Translations under genes and position numbers: made by a program
The notes under the pieces: generated by a model
What the model was told of the DNA's origin: nothing
Database searches by the model: none
Seen by the model: only the letters and a program-made list of their open reading frames with translations
Assembly (NCBI GenBank): GCA_964399465.1
Contig: CAYNRA010000017.1
Coordinates: 1 to 43,597 of the forward strand
DNA from: CAYNRA01 sp964399465
Lineage (GTDB): Bacteria; Bacteroidota; Bacteroidia; Cytophagales; Spirosomataceae
Direction of reading: 5' to 3'
Length of the DNA: 43,597 nt
Shown: piece after piece, positions 1 through 7,352 of the stretch
Layout of the letters: each line of letters starts with the position of its first letter
Position numbering within the stretch: position 1 is the first letter of the stretch

Positions 1-42
1 ATGATACGTTTCCCATAAAAAGAGAAGGGACAGATAAAAAAA

Positions 43-102
43 GAAGAGAACAACAAAAAAGAAGAGAACAACAAAAAAGAAGAGAACAACAAAAAAGAAG
101 AG
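43..102. repeat. 18-bp tandem repeat, about 3.3 copies
   Basis: Three exact copies of an 18-base unit (GAAGAG then AACAACAAAAAA) lie at 43-60, 61-78 and 79-96, followed by the first six bases of a fourth. The array directly abuts the terminator hairpin of the M1 peptidase gene. Read on the minus strand it forms the T-rich tract after that hairpin, so it may be an expanded terminator tail. It is non-coding as far as I can see. Confidence 0.9.
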
Positions 103-122
103 CCGCGGTAAACCGCGGCTCT
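91..122 (-). terminator. Intrinsic terminator of the M1 peptidase gene
   Basis: A perfect 10-bp stem (AGAGCCGCGG at 99-108 with CCGCGGCTCT at 113-122) closes a four-base loop. On the minus strand it is followed by a T-rich stretch (TTCTTTTTTG). It lies about 20 bases after the peptidase stop codon. Confidence 0.85.
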
Positions 123-136
123 ATCTATCTATCTAT
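121..136. repeat. CTAT tetranucleotide repeat, four copies
   Basis: Four copies of CTAT run from the edge of the terminator stem towards the M1 peptidase stop codon. This is a short simple-sequence repeat in the 3' untranslated region, with no coding role. Confidence 0.85.
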
Positions 137-143
137 ATTGTCT

Positions 144-2522
144 TTATTTTCCGGAACTACTCTGCGTGGCAGCTCCTTGTGTTTTTTTCGCCTCCTGCAT
201 CGGATTAGGCCCCGGATTGTACCCTCGCTGTTTAAACAACTGGAACTTCGTTGGCTGCTCCGGCTCTCTCGGAAATGCATTGTTCGATGTATCAATGTCT
301 GCCGTCTCATAATACGGGTCTAAAACAAATTTCTTCACTTTCTTCGTTGTAGAAATCGTCTTTGAAATCTCTTGGTCATTCAATCTCCAAATTTCCGCCG
401 GATAACGTACCACTTCCGACGTTCCATCTTCGTACTGAAGTTCAATGATAACTGGCATCACTAATCCACCCTTGTTCTTCAATTTTAACGTATAAAAGTT
501 TTTCCCTGACTCCATTAACTCTCTTTCTTCTGGTGTTAATGTCTCCAAAAACTTCTCATAACGCGATTTTTCCGCTGCTGTTACAGCAAATGGATCGTAC
601 GAATTGTAGAAGTCACGCATACTTGGGTCTTCCTCAACGACTGTTTTCGGAATATCTTTTTCGTTTCGTATATTACTAAGCGTCTTTGCTTTTGCTTCCG
701 CTTCTTTCCGTGCTTCTGCCTTGGTAATTTCAGGGTTTTGTGTATCAAGTGCATACCATTGTACCTCCGCCAAATCTTGATCCACCGGCTCTACACCGTA
801 AAACCATCCTTTCCAGAACCAATCCAAGTCAACACCAGAAGCGTCTTCCATCGTCCGGAAGAAATCTGCCGGTTGTGGATGTTTGAACGCCCATCTTTTA
901 GCATATTCCTTAAATGCATAATCAAATAATTCACGCCCCATAACGGTTTCTCGCAAGATATTTAAGGCGGTTGCTGGTTTTGAGTAGGCATTCGGACCAA
1001 ACTGCATGATATTGTCCGAACTACTCATAATCGGCATTTGCTGCGTTGGTTCTGTCCGCATATATTCTACGATTTTTTGCGCCTCTCCTCTTCGAGATGG
1101 GAAATCTCTATCCCACTCTTGCTCCGCCAAATATTGTACAAACGAGTTCAGACCTTCATCCATCCAACTCCATTGACGTTCGTCTGAATTGATAATCATC
1201 GGGAAAAAATTATGCCCCACTTCATGGATAATCACGCCAATCATGCCTGCTTTCACACGGTCTGAGTACGTTCCGTCTGGGTCCGGACGGCCACCATTGA
1301 AACTAATCATCGGATATTCCATTCCTCCACCTGCTGTTGCATGACACGAAATAGCCACAGGGTACGGGTATTCAATCGTTGCTTTTCCATATACTTTTAA
1401 TGTATGTTCTACAACGCGCGTCGAATACTGTTCCCAAAGTGGATTTCCTTCTTTGGCATAAAATGACATGCTCCAGATTTTACGTCCGTTGTTGTAAACG
1501 TCTGTTTGCATCGCATCCCAAATGAAACGTCTAGAAGAGGTAAACGCAAAATCGCGGACATTTTGAGCGGTGTACACCCACGTCTGTTTTTTAGTCGATT
1601 TTTCCTTTAATTTCGCTTCCGCCTCTGCTTGTGTAACAATCATGACAGGTGTTTTAGACTTCGAAGCATCCGTCATACGCTTCATTTGCTCTTTCGTCAA
1701 TACTTTTGCGTAGTTCTGGCATTCACCCGTTGCCCCAACAACGTGGTCTGCTGGAACGGTAATTTCTACTTTGTAATTACCAAATGGAAGTGTAAACTCA
1801 CCTTGTCCCAAGAATTGCTTGTGCTGCCAGCCATTCACGTCGTCATAGACACACATGCGAGGAAACCAATGCGCAATGAAATAATTGTAGTTGCCGTCTG
1901 CCTCAAAATATTCGTATCCAGAACGACCGTAATACGGGAAAATATTATAATCCCAATCAATCCGGAATGAATACGACTGACCTGGCTTCAAGCTGACCGG
2001 AATATCCACGCGCATCATCGTTCCGTTGATTGTATAAGGGATGTTAACCCCTTTCAAATCTTTTACCAAACGAATATTGTGACCGTATTCTTTTTTCGTG
2101 GAGTTTGTACCCAATGACTGGATATTTTGGATTTGTCCACCCGCCATTTGGTTGCCGATACCCCCTGTTTTGGTTATGTTTCCCGTTGATTTTTCGTTGT
2201 GCAGATTTTGATCTAACTGCAACCAAAGATATTTGAGTTCATCGGGTGAATTGTTGGTATAAGTAAGTATTTCTGAACCAATAATTCGCTGAGCATCATC
2301 GTCTAGCTCGACTTTGATGTCGTAGCTTGCTGTATTTTGGAAATAATCCTTGCCAGGCGTACCTGCTGCTGTCCGGTAGGAATTAGGGGTTGGTAGATTA
2401 GCTCCCAACTGCTCAAAGCGGCTGTTAGCGTTGAAATTTCCACCGCCACCTCGCTGTGCCCAAACCAACGTAGGCAAGACCAAAAGCACGATAGAAGTTA
2501 CTATTCGTTGAAACATAGACAT
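144..2522 (-). CDS. Exported M1-family zinc metallopeptidase
   Basis: A 792-residue protein with a typical signal peptide (about residues 1-22, ending near VWA-Q). The zinc site is HEVGH at 433-437 followed by E456, the exact HEXXH-x18-E spacing of M1 peptidases. The upstream GGGMEYP at 398-404 corresponds to the GxMEN exopeptidase motif of the family. The N-terminal part fits the beta-saddle domain; the last 150 residues are lysine/glutamate-rich and end in a low-complexity Gln/Ser tail. It probably acts in the periplasm or on the outer membrane, trimming peptides from their N-terminus. It is transcribed alone and ends at a strong terminator. The family call is firm; the substrate is unknown. 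The start is the only ATG that gives a proper signal peptide. Confidence 0.93.
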   Translation of the reverse strand: MSMFQRIVTSIVLLVLPTLVWAQRGGGGNFNANSRFEQLGANLPTPNSYRTAAGTPGKDYFQNTASYDIKVELDDDAQRIIGSEILTYTNNSPDELKYLWLQLDQNLHNEKSTGNITKTGGIGNQMAGGQIQNIQSLGTNSTKKEYGHNIRLVKDLKGVNIPYTINGTMMRVDIPVSLKPGQSYSFRIDWDYNIFPYYGRSGYEYFEADGNYNYFIAHWFPRMCVYDDVNGWQHKQFLGQGEFTLPFGNYKVEITVPADHVVGATGECQNYAKVLTKEQMKRMTDASKSKTPVMIVTQAEAEAKLKEKSTKKQTWVYTAQNVRDFAFTSSRRFIWDAMQTDVYNNGRKIWSMSFYAKEGNPLWEQYSTRVVEHTLKVYGKATIEYPYPVAISCHATAGGGMEYPMISFNGGRPDPDGTYSDRVKAGMIGVIIHEVGHNFFPMIINSDERQWSWMDEGLNSFVQYLAEQEWDRDFPSRRGEAQKIVEYMRTEPTQQMPIMSSSDNIMQFGPNAYSKPATALNILRETVMGRELFDYAFKEYAKRWAFKHPQPADFFRTMEDASGVDLDWFWKGWFYGVEPVDQDLAEVQWYALDTQNPEITKAEARKEAEAKAKTLSNIRNEKDIPKTVVEEDPSMRDFYNSYDPFAVTAAEKSRYEKFLETLTPEERELMESGKNFYTLKLKNKGGLVMPVIIELQYEDGTSEVVRYPAEIWRLNDQEISKTISTTKKVKKFVLDPYYETADIDTSNNAFPREPEQPTKFQLFKQRGYNPGPNPMQEAKKTQGAATQSSSGK

Positions 2523-2901
2523 AGTTTAGATTTTGTGAATGAATAATACTTCCACAAATTAATAGATTCTACGCATTATATAGGAATGATTTAAGACAAT
2601 TGCCCAATAAAATGAGATTTCATGCGATGAAGCCAATAGGAATGTCGATTATCCTCCCTATTTTTTTATTTTTCTTTCCATTCCACTTTCCGAATATCTC
2701 CATTTTACCCTAACACTTCGCCCACGTTTATAAAAAAGAAAGTTTGAAGAAATAAAAGAAGAAATTCTGGTTTAAAAATGAAAAAGCGGGTTCGATGTAT
2801 GTGCATCGAACCCGCTTTTGTAGAAACTTTATGTATTTTATATGAATACTAACGAAGTGAACAAGAACAGATTATTTAATCTATTTTACCTTTGATTGTC
2901 T
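2523..2901. other. Intergenic region between GNAT and M1 peptidase genes
   Basis: About 380 bases without a credible gene. It contains the terminator at 2782-2819, a 14-base sequence at 2602-2615 that recurs inverted at the GNAT start, and on the minus strand near 2560 a TAATTTG word one base short of the promoter consensus, in the right place to serve the peptidase gene. Nothing else stands out. Confidence 0.6.
2782..2819 (-). terminator. Strong terminator downstream of the GNAT gene
   Basis: A perfect 16-bp stem (2782-2797 with 2804-2819) closes a six-base loop, GC-rich in the middle and with A/T ends. Read on the minus strand it finishes in TTTTTCATTTTT, about 80 bases past the GNAT stop. 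It would work in either direction, but only the minus-strand gene reads into it. Confidence 0.88.
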
Positions 2902-3645
2902 TTACGACTCCATCAATTGTGTTTCCTTTTGTTCCTTGGCTAGGCTGCCCACTTTTTTTTTTTGCTCTTCCCGATTCAATAAAATACGCTGTTTGACAGT
3001 CATCCATTTTTCATACAACTTGGATTCCTTGATAAAATCCCATACGGGTGGTTTTTTACCATTTTCCACATTTTTTTTGACTTCCACGGGGTCAAATTTC
3101 ATGCTTGTACAGAGACAATTCGTTCTGCCAGTGCGGTTCAAGATGTCGTAATTGACACAGCTAGAGCAACCCTTCCAGAACTCATCTGTTTTCGGTAATT
3201 CACTGAAAGGAACAGGAATATAGCCTAAATCCGAATTGATTTTCATGACAGCCAAACTGGTTGTCAGTCCAATAATTTTTGCATTCGGATATTTTTTTCT
3301 TGACAGTTCAAAAGCTCGTTTTTTGATATTCCGGGCTAATCCACTTTTTCTGTGTTCGGGATGAATGATTAATCCGGAGTTAGCTACAAACTCGCCGTGA
3401 TCCCAGGTTTCGATGTAGCAAAATCCGGCCCATTTCCCATCTTTTGTTTGTGCGATGATGGCTTTTCCTTCTATCATTTTTTCTTGAATGTAGAGAGGAG
3501 ACCTTTTGGCGATACCCGTTTTGCGGATACGTGCGCTGGATTCCATTTCGTCGCAAATAGTTTGTGCCAGATGAAAATGGGATTCATCTGCTATTTGGAT
3601 AATATAGTCTGAATTTTCTATTGGTTGTATGTTATTCATCGTCAT
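2902..3645 (-). CDS. GNAT-family N-acetyltransferase with cysteine-rich C-terminal segment
   Basis: A 247-residue protein. Residues about 15-145 fit the GNAT acetyl-CoA-binding fold: a GxI/V-type strand followed by HPEHRKSGLA at 96-105, which is the Q/R-x-x-G-x-G/A pyrophosphate-binding loop region, and a late strand with SDLGY at 138-142. Beyond the fold lies Cys160-x2-Cys163-x13-Cys177-x-Cys179, which could bind a metal. The tail from about 185 is lysine-rich. Bacteroidota carry related GNAT genes beside arginine biosynthesis genes, but no arginine gene is near here, so that link is only a suggestion. The codons for residues near 226-229 form a run of 11 A. The upstream ATG (MTM) is used; a second ATG two codons later is equally possible. 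It stands alone, with its own terminator. Confidence 0.85.
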   Translation of the reverse strand: MTMNNIQPIENSDYIIQIADESHFHLAQTICDEMESSARIRKTGIAKRSPLYIQEKMIEGKAIIAQTKDGKWAGFCYIETWDHGEFVANSGLIIHPEHRKSGLARNIKKRAFELSRKKYPNAKIIGLTTSLAVMKINSDLGYIPVPFSELPKTDEFWKGCSSCVNYDILNRTGRTNCLCTSMKFDPVEVKKNVENGKKPPVWDFIKESKLYEKWMTVKQRILLNREEQKKKVGSLAKEQKETQLMES

Positions 3646-3651
3646 TTTATT

Positions 3652-3816
3652 GGGCGCTGCCGCAATCAGGAGACGCTGTATCCGTCAATGGTGAAAAAAT
3701 AAAACAGTAAAGAGAAAAGGAGTCGGCGAATACCCGCCTTTAAAGGCATAGGTAATCAGGCAAGGGTCCTTACGGACCTAAGTCGTCGGAAGAAGGGCGA
3801 TATGGGAAGTGATATC
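3652..3816. other. Unassigned hairpin-rich element upstream of the GNAT gene
   Basis: A stretch visibly richer in G+C than the intergenic DNA around it, with several small stems. GGTCC 3765-3769 pairs with GGACC 3774-3778; on the minus strand the loop is GTAA, a GNRA tetraloop. GGCG 3725-3728 pairs with CGCC 3735-3738. The palindrome at 3736-3747 shares bases with that stem, so the two are alternatives. GATAT 3799-3803 pairs with ATATC 3812-3816. On the minus strand it would be the 5' leader of the GNAT mRNA, between about 0 and 170 bases before the start codon. It may be a cis-regulatory RNA, a small RNA or the remains of a dispersed repeat. I do not recognise it as any riboswitch class I know. 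Confidence 0.4.
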
Positions 3817-3956
3817 TGTTTCATTGTCGTAAAAAACGTCACAAATATAAAGTTATTAAAAAACAAGGTACAAGTATTTTTCAAAAATTATTCCAGTGAA
3901 AATACAACTTACTATTAATCAACTAATTGTATTTATTCATTCCATAATTTATGTAT

Positions 3957-3997
3957 AAAAATAGCTGCACAAATACGATATTTGGCAGCTATTTTTT
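3957..3997 (-). terminator. Terminator after the M20 dipeptidase gene
   Basis: A 12-bp stem (AAAAATAGCTGC at 3957-3968 with its complement at 3985-3996) extends inward through a bulge with CAAAT/ATTTG. Flanking A and T runs make it potentially bidirectional. It lies about 25 bases beyond the dipeptidase stop codon. Confidence 0.82.
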
Positions 3998-4020
3998 CTT
4001 TAGATGTATATCTTTTGGCG

Positions 4021-5532
4021 TTAAAACTTCTCCGTCAATAAACCAATCATCGTCCGGATTCCTTCAAAATAATTCCCTAGACGTAGGTTTTCGTTAGCGC
4101 TATGTTGGTTATTATCCGTATTAACAGTCGGTACGATGACAGCATTTACCCCCAATTGAGCGACAAACGGAGAAATAGGCACGGAACCACCCATCGTCGG
4201 CAATTTAACCAATGGCTGCGAAGTTGTTTTCTGTATAGCGCGTTGAATCCACAAACCTACTTCGCTCTGCATTTCTGTGCTAAACGCGCCGTAAGCAGGT
4301 CTTGACCCAATTTTAATGATTTTATCGTACTTGGCGCGTTCTTCGGCGGTGGGTTCATTGGTGACAATATAATACCCTTCGTCTCGGATAAATTTCTTCA
4401 CGAGTTCAATCAAACGAGCAGGTTCAGAAGCTCGAACAGTTCGAATATCGATTTCTGCAACGGCTTTATCTGGAATAATGGTGGCTGCCATTGCCCCTAC
4501 CTCCGCAGCTTTTATTCCGCGTACGTTCAAGGAAGGGTAAATCAATGATTCTTGGTAGTTCGTCCCTACCTTTTCTGCTTGGGCAATCCCGAGGCGGCTA
4601 TTCAATGCGGCGAGGTCATCGGGAACTGCTGCAATTTGCTTGGCGGTAATGGGGTCAAGCTGGATACCTTCGTAGAAACCCGGAATAAGTACACGTCCAT
4701 CTTCCGCTTTCATATTGGTTAATAATCTTGCCATTCGAAAAACCGGATTGGGCACATAATTCCCGTAATGACCGCTATGGAGAGGTGAAACGGGGCCATA
4801 AGTCGTTAATGTCAGCGTGAGAATACCACGTGCACCAAATGTAATAGTAGGCAGATTAGTAGGATGCGCAGGGCCATCAAAAATGAGGAGAAGGTCGGAT
4901 TCAAGGGCTTTCCGGTTTTTTTCAATGATTCCGGGTAGACTTGTAGAGCCTTTTTCTTCTTCAAAATCAACCAAAATTTTAAGGTGATAATTGGGAGAAA
5001 TAGCCAATGATTCGATAGCATCTAGGGCGGCGAGTAACATCACGCCAGGGCCTTTATCGTCGGAGGAGGCACGACCGAAAATACGCCACTCGGGGTCATA
5101 ATTTTGTGTAATGCGTTCAAATGGAATTTGCTCCCAAGCGTCTCCTTTTTTTTGTTTCAAGACAGGAATAAATGGATTTTCTTGTTGCCACTCGGCAGAT
5201 CGGACAGGTTGACCGTCCGAATGATAATAAAATAAAACGGTTTTGGCAGCTGGATTTTTCGCTTTTCTCTCCAGCAAAAGCACGGGGAGTGTCGGTGTTT
5301 CCAGCGTAGAGACAGAGAAGCCGCGGGAAGAAAAGGCGTTTTGTACCCATTCAATATTTTTGTACATATCCTCCTTTACATTTGCATCGCATGGAATAGA
5401 CAAATAGGAGCGTAACGTCGGGATATGTTGAAGACCGTACGTAACGGCAAGTTTTTCGTAAGGAATGGATTGCCCCTTCGTTTGAACAGAAATCAGGCAG
5501 GAGACTATAAGAATTCGGAGAAATCGATGCAT
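4021..5532 (-). CDS. Exported M20-family dipeptidase / carboxypeptidase
   Basis: A 503-residue zinc-dependent peptidase with an N-terminal signal peptide (about 1-20). Metal-site motifs of family M20 are visible in order: YYHSDGQPV with His104, SSDDKGPG with the bridging aspartate at 158-159, and the EEEKGS stretch with the catalytic glutamate at about 191-193. The middle region (about 220-390) corresponds to the dimerisation or lid domain. A histidine near the C-terminus (NQHSANENLRLG) is the usual last ligand region. Length fits the M20 dipeptidases that Bacteroidota export. It probably hydrolyses dipeptides in the periplasm. It is a single-gene unit, divergent from the sorting-domain protein gene. 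The family is certain; the exact substrate is not. Confidence 0.92.
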   Translation of the reverse strand: MHRFLRILIVSCLISVQTKGQSIPYEKLAVTYGLQHIPTLRSYLSIPCDANVKEDMYKNIEWVQNAFSSRGFSVSTLETPTLPVLLLERKAKNPAAKTVLFYYHSDGQPVRSAEWQQENPFIPVLKQKKGDAWEQIPFERITQNYDPEWRIFGRASSDDKGPGVMLLAALDAIESLAISPNYHLKILVDFEEEKGSTSLPGIIEKNRKALESDLLLIFDGPAHPTNLPTITFGARGILTLTLTTYGPVSPLHSGHYGNYVPNPVFRMARLLTNMKAEDGRVLIPGFYEGIQLDPITAKQIAAVPDDLAALNSRLGIAQAEKVGTNYQESLIYPSLNVRGIKAAEVGAMAATIIPDKAVAEIDIRTVRASEPARLIELVKKFIRDEGYYIVTNEPTAEERAKYDKIIKIGSRPAYGAFSTEMQSEVGLWIQRAIQKTTSQPLVKLPTMGGSVPISPFVAQLGVNAVIVPTVNTDNNQHSANENLRLGNYFEGIRTMIGLLTEKF

Positions 5533-5689
5533 GGTTTACTACGTTTAGGTTCGATTGGTGTACGAATTAACATAAAAAATAAAGATTTACATACCTTGTT
5601 TGTGATAAATAGACCAAATGCACCTTGTTGCGAGATGAACCATTTAATAAAAATACGAATCTATTTTAGTGATTTCTAGGAAAAGCATC

Positions 5690-5697
5690 TAACTTTG
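5690..5697 (+). promoter_or_regulatory. Bacteroidota -7 element for the sorting-domain protein gene
   Basis: TAACTTTG matches TAnnTTTG exactly and lies 38 bases before the ATG at 5736. About 20 bases upstream is TTTTAG, an imperfect version of the -33 element. Confidence 0.55.
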
Positions 5698-5735
5698 GAT
5701 ACGTCAAATTTGTCCAATTTCAATTTATCAACTGC

Positions 5736-6782
5736 ATGCGTACATTTTACATCACATCAGGACTTGTATTTATTTCAATCGTAGGTGCACAAGCTCAAGT
5801 TAGTTCAAACACCACATTTTATGTTTCTGAGGGAGCTACTGTTTCCATACATGCTGATTTTACCAATAAGGGAAAATTAAAAAATGAAGGAATTTTGCAT
5901 TTGGCAGGGCATGTCGTAAATGAGGGAGGTTTTCAGTCTGAAGGACAAATTCGGCTTAATGGAACTGATGAACAGAAAATTAGTAGCAAGAAAACACTTG
6001 AAATAAGTGAGCTCTACCTCGATAATCACGTAAAATTACAAACCCCTGTTAGCATACGCCGCAAGTTAACCTTCGAAAAAGGCATACTAAGAACGAATGA
6101 ACAGAATCCATTGATATTTTCTACTGAGGCAATACATGAGGGACTTTCAGACCAATCGCATGTGGTGGGGGTTGTTGAAAAACAAGCTGCAACAAGTTTT
6201 GAATTTCCTGTAGGAAACGGGGAAAGTCAGCATTCATTCAAAGTAGATGATGCGGGAAATAAGACAGTTTGGGCGACTTACATTCCTCAAAATCCGAGTT
6301 CAATTTCTGGTGAAGTGACCTCAAATATCACCTCGTTGAATCAGTATGAATATTGGGTTGTTCGCTCGAAAGACACACAGACGTCTGTCAAGGTATCAAT
6401 GTCAGATGACGCACAGGTAGCCGTTTTGCAAAAAGGAATTTGGGATATTCAGCCAACAGGCGTGCTTACAGCACAACTTGGATTAGCAGAGGGATTGTTG
6501 GTAACAACTGGATCCGGGAATACGAATTCAAAAGAGATAGGTATTTGGCCAAACCCAACATCTGGCGAATTCAACCTTCGTTTGACACATTTTGACGAGA
6601 ACACACCTGCTAAAGTGGAAGTTTCTACGATTGAGGGACGTAAATTAATGCAAATGGAGGGGTCAATTCAAGAGTTGAGAGGGATTTATCAACTACCTAG
6701 CCAATTGGTAACCAGCCAACTAACTGTTCGGGTTATTCAAAATGAGCACGTATTTACGGAGAAATTGATTATTAATAAATAA
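5736..6782 (+). CDS. Secreted surface protein with type IX secretion sorting domain
   Basis: A 348-residue protein with a signal peptide (about 1-20, ending AQA). The last 80 residues form a type A C-terminal sorting domain of the Por/type IX secretion system: IWPNPTSGEFNLRL near 270-284, a middle V-x-V-S-T-I-E-G-R strand, and a final LIINK. The body (about 25-260) contains short repeated strands such as NKGKLKNEGIL and NEGGFQSEGQI, suggesting a beta-helix or adhesin-like fold with no visible enzyme motif. It would cross the inner membrane by Sec and be sent to the cell surface by the type IX system, whose machinery is not in this window. It is alone in its transcription unit, between its own promoter and terminator. 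Ligand or function unknown. Confidence 0.88.
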   Translation: MRTFYITSGLVFISIVGAQAQVSSNTTFYVSEGATVSIHADFTNKGKLKNEGILHLAGHVVNEGGFQSEGQIRLNGTDEQKISSKKTLEISELYLDNHVKLQTPVSIRRKLTFEKGILRTNEQNPLIFSTEAIHEGLSDQSHVVGVVEKQAATSFEFPVGNGESQHSFKVDDAGNKTVWATYIPQNPSSISGEVTSNITSLNQYEYWVVRSKDTQTSVKVSMSDDAQVAVLQKGIWDIQPTGVLTAQLGLAEGLLVTTGSGNTNSKEIGIWPNPTSGEFNLRLTHFDENTPAKVEVSTIEGRKLMQMEGSIQELRGIYQLPSQLVTSQLTVRVIQNEHVFTEKLIINK

Positions 6783-6803
6783 GACTTACTTTCATTCTAT
6801 ACG

Positions 6804-6833
6804 AAGAATCCTACATTTGTGGGATTCTTTTTA
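6804..6833 (+). terminator. Terminator of the sorting-domain protein gene
   Basis: AAGAATCC (6804-6811) pairs with GGATTCTT (6822-6829), with three more pairs inside and a four-base loop, followed by TTTTATTTAT on the plus strand. It starts 21 bases after the stop codon. Confidence 0.85.
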
Positions 6834-6854
6834 TTTATACCTACCTCATAACAC

Positions 6855-6891
6855 AAAAACGGCTTGCTAACTAAGTTAACAAGCCGTTTTT
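6855..6891 (-). terminator. Terminator of the SusC-SusD operon
   Basis: A 12-bp stem (6855-6866 with 6880-6891) has an inner TAACT/AGTTA helix and A/T runs at both ends. It lies just past the last operon gene on the minus strand. With the neighbouring hairpin it insulates two converging units. Confidence 0.85.
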
Positions 6892-6908
6892 TGCTATACA
6901 TCTACCGC

Positions 6909-7337
6909 TTAGTTCGTTGTACGAACTGTCAAGGTTCTATTTCTTTTGGAAGCCAAACCATTCGCCGTGATAACCTCCACTTGTAAGTTGATTACCGCTC
7001 CTCTATTAGAAGGTGCTGTGTAAGGAACAGTCACGACGTGGAGTTTTTCTGCTGCCACAAAGTTTGGCGTAAACGGAACGGTACTTTTCAAGTTAAAGCC
7101 ACCTGATGTTCCGATGCGCTCGTAAATTTTGATTTCCTTCATATCTGTGTTGTACGCAGTACACTTAATCGTCAAAGTAGTTGAGCCAGACGGAGCTACC
7201 GTGGCAGGATTTGCCGTTAAAGCTGCCACATACGCGACATCACCCACTACATCAAACAAATCGGTATTCGGATTATACTCTTCGTAACAACTAGAAAGAC
7301 CTAGCGCAAAAAGTACGATATATGCTATTTTTTTCAT
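6909..7337 (-). CDS. Small lipoprotein of the SusC/SusD operon
   Basis: A 142-residue protein beginning with a lipoprotein signal peptide; the lipobox LSSC places the lipidated cysteine at 17. The rest looks like one immunoglobulin-like beta-sandwich: NPATVAPSGSTTLTIKC opens it and alternating strands continue to the C-terminus. Its stop ends the operon, and it starts 15 bases after the SusD-like gene, so the two are translated together. By position it corresponds to the SusE/SusF-type or other accessory surface lipoproteins of such loci, but I see no recognisable carbohydrate-binding motif. It is probably anchored on the outer membrane next to the SusC/SusD complex. Function inferred from context only. 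Confidence 0.78.
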   Translation of the reverse strand: MKKIAYIVLFALGLSSCYEEYNPNTDLFDVVGDVAYVAALTANPATVAPSGSTTLTIKCTAYNTDMKEIKIYERIGTSGGFNLKSTVPFTPNFVAAEKLHVVTVPYTAPSNRGAVINLQVEVITANGLASKRNRTLTVRTTN

Positions 7338-7352
7338 CTTTTCGTCAGTAAA

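Larger units (their letters stand above)
2602..3655. repeat. 14-bp inverted repeat bracketing the GNAT gene
   Basis: GCCCAATAAAATGA at 2602-2615 occurs in exact inverted form at 3642-3655. The two copies point inward and enclose the GNAT gene; the right copy contains its start codon. The flanks show no target-site duplication, so this may be chance. Confidence 0.45.

Noticed and set aside
1..18. Short frame at the left edge that could be the end of an upstream gene
   Set aside because: Only five codons are visible before a stop, far too little to support a call.
43..102. Possible CRISPR array
   Set aside because: The repeats are directly adjacent with no spacers, and no cas gene is near.
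3703..3912. Plus-strand open stretch of about 70 codons across the hairpin-rich element
   Set aside because: There is no start codon near its 5' end, the stretch ends in A+T-rich spacer, and the secondary structure is a better explanation.
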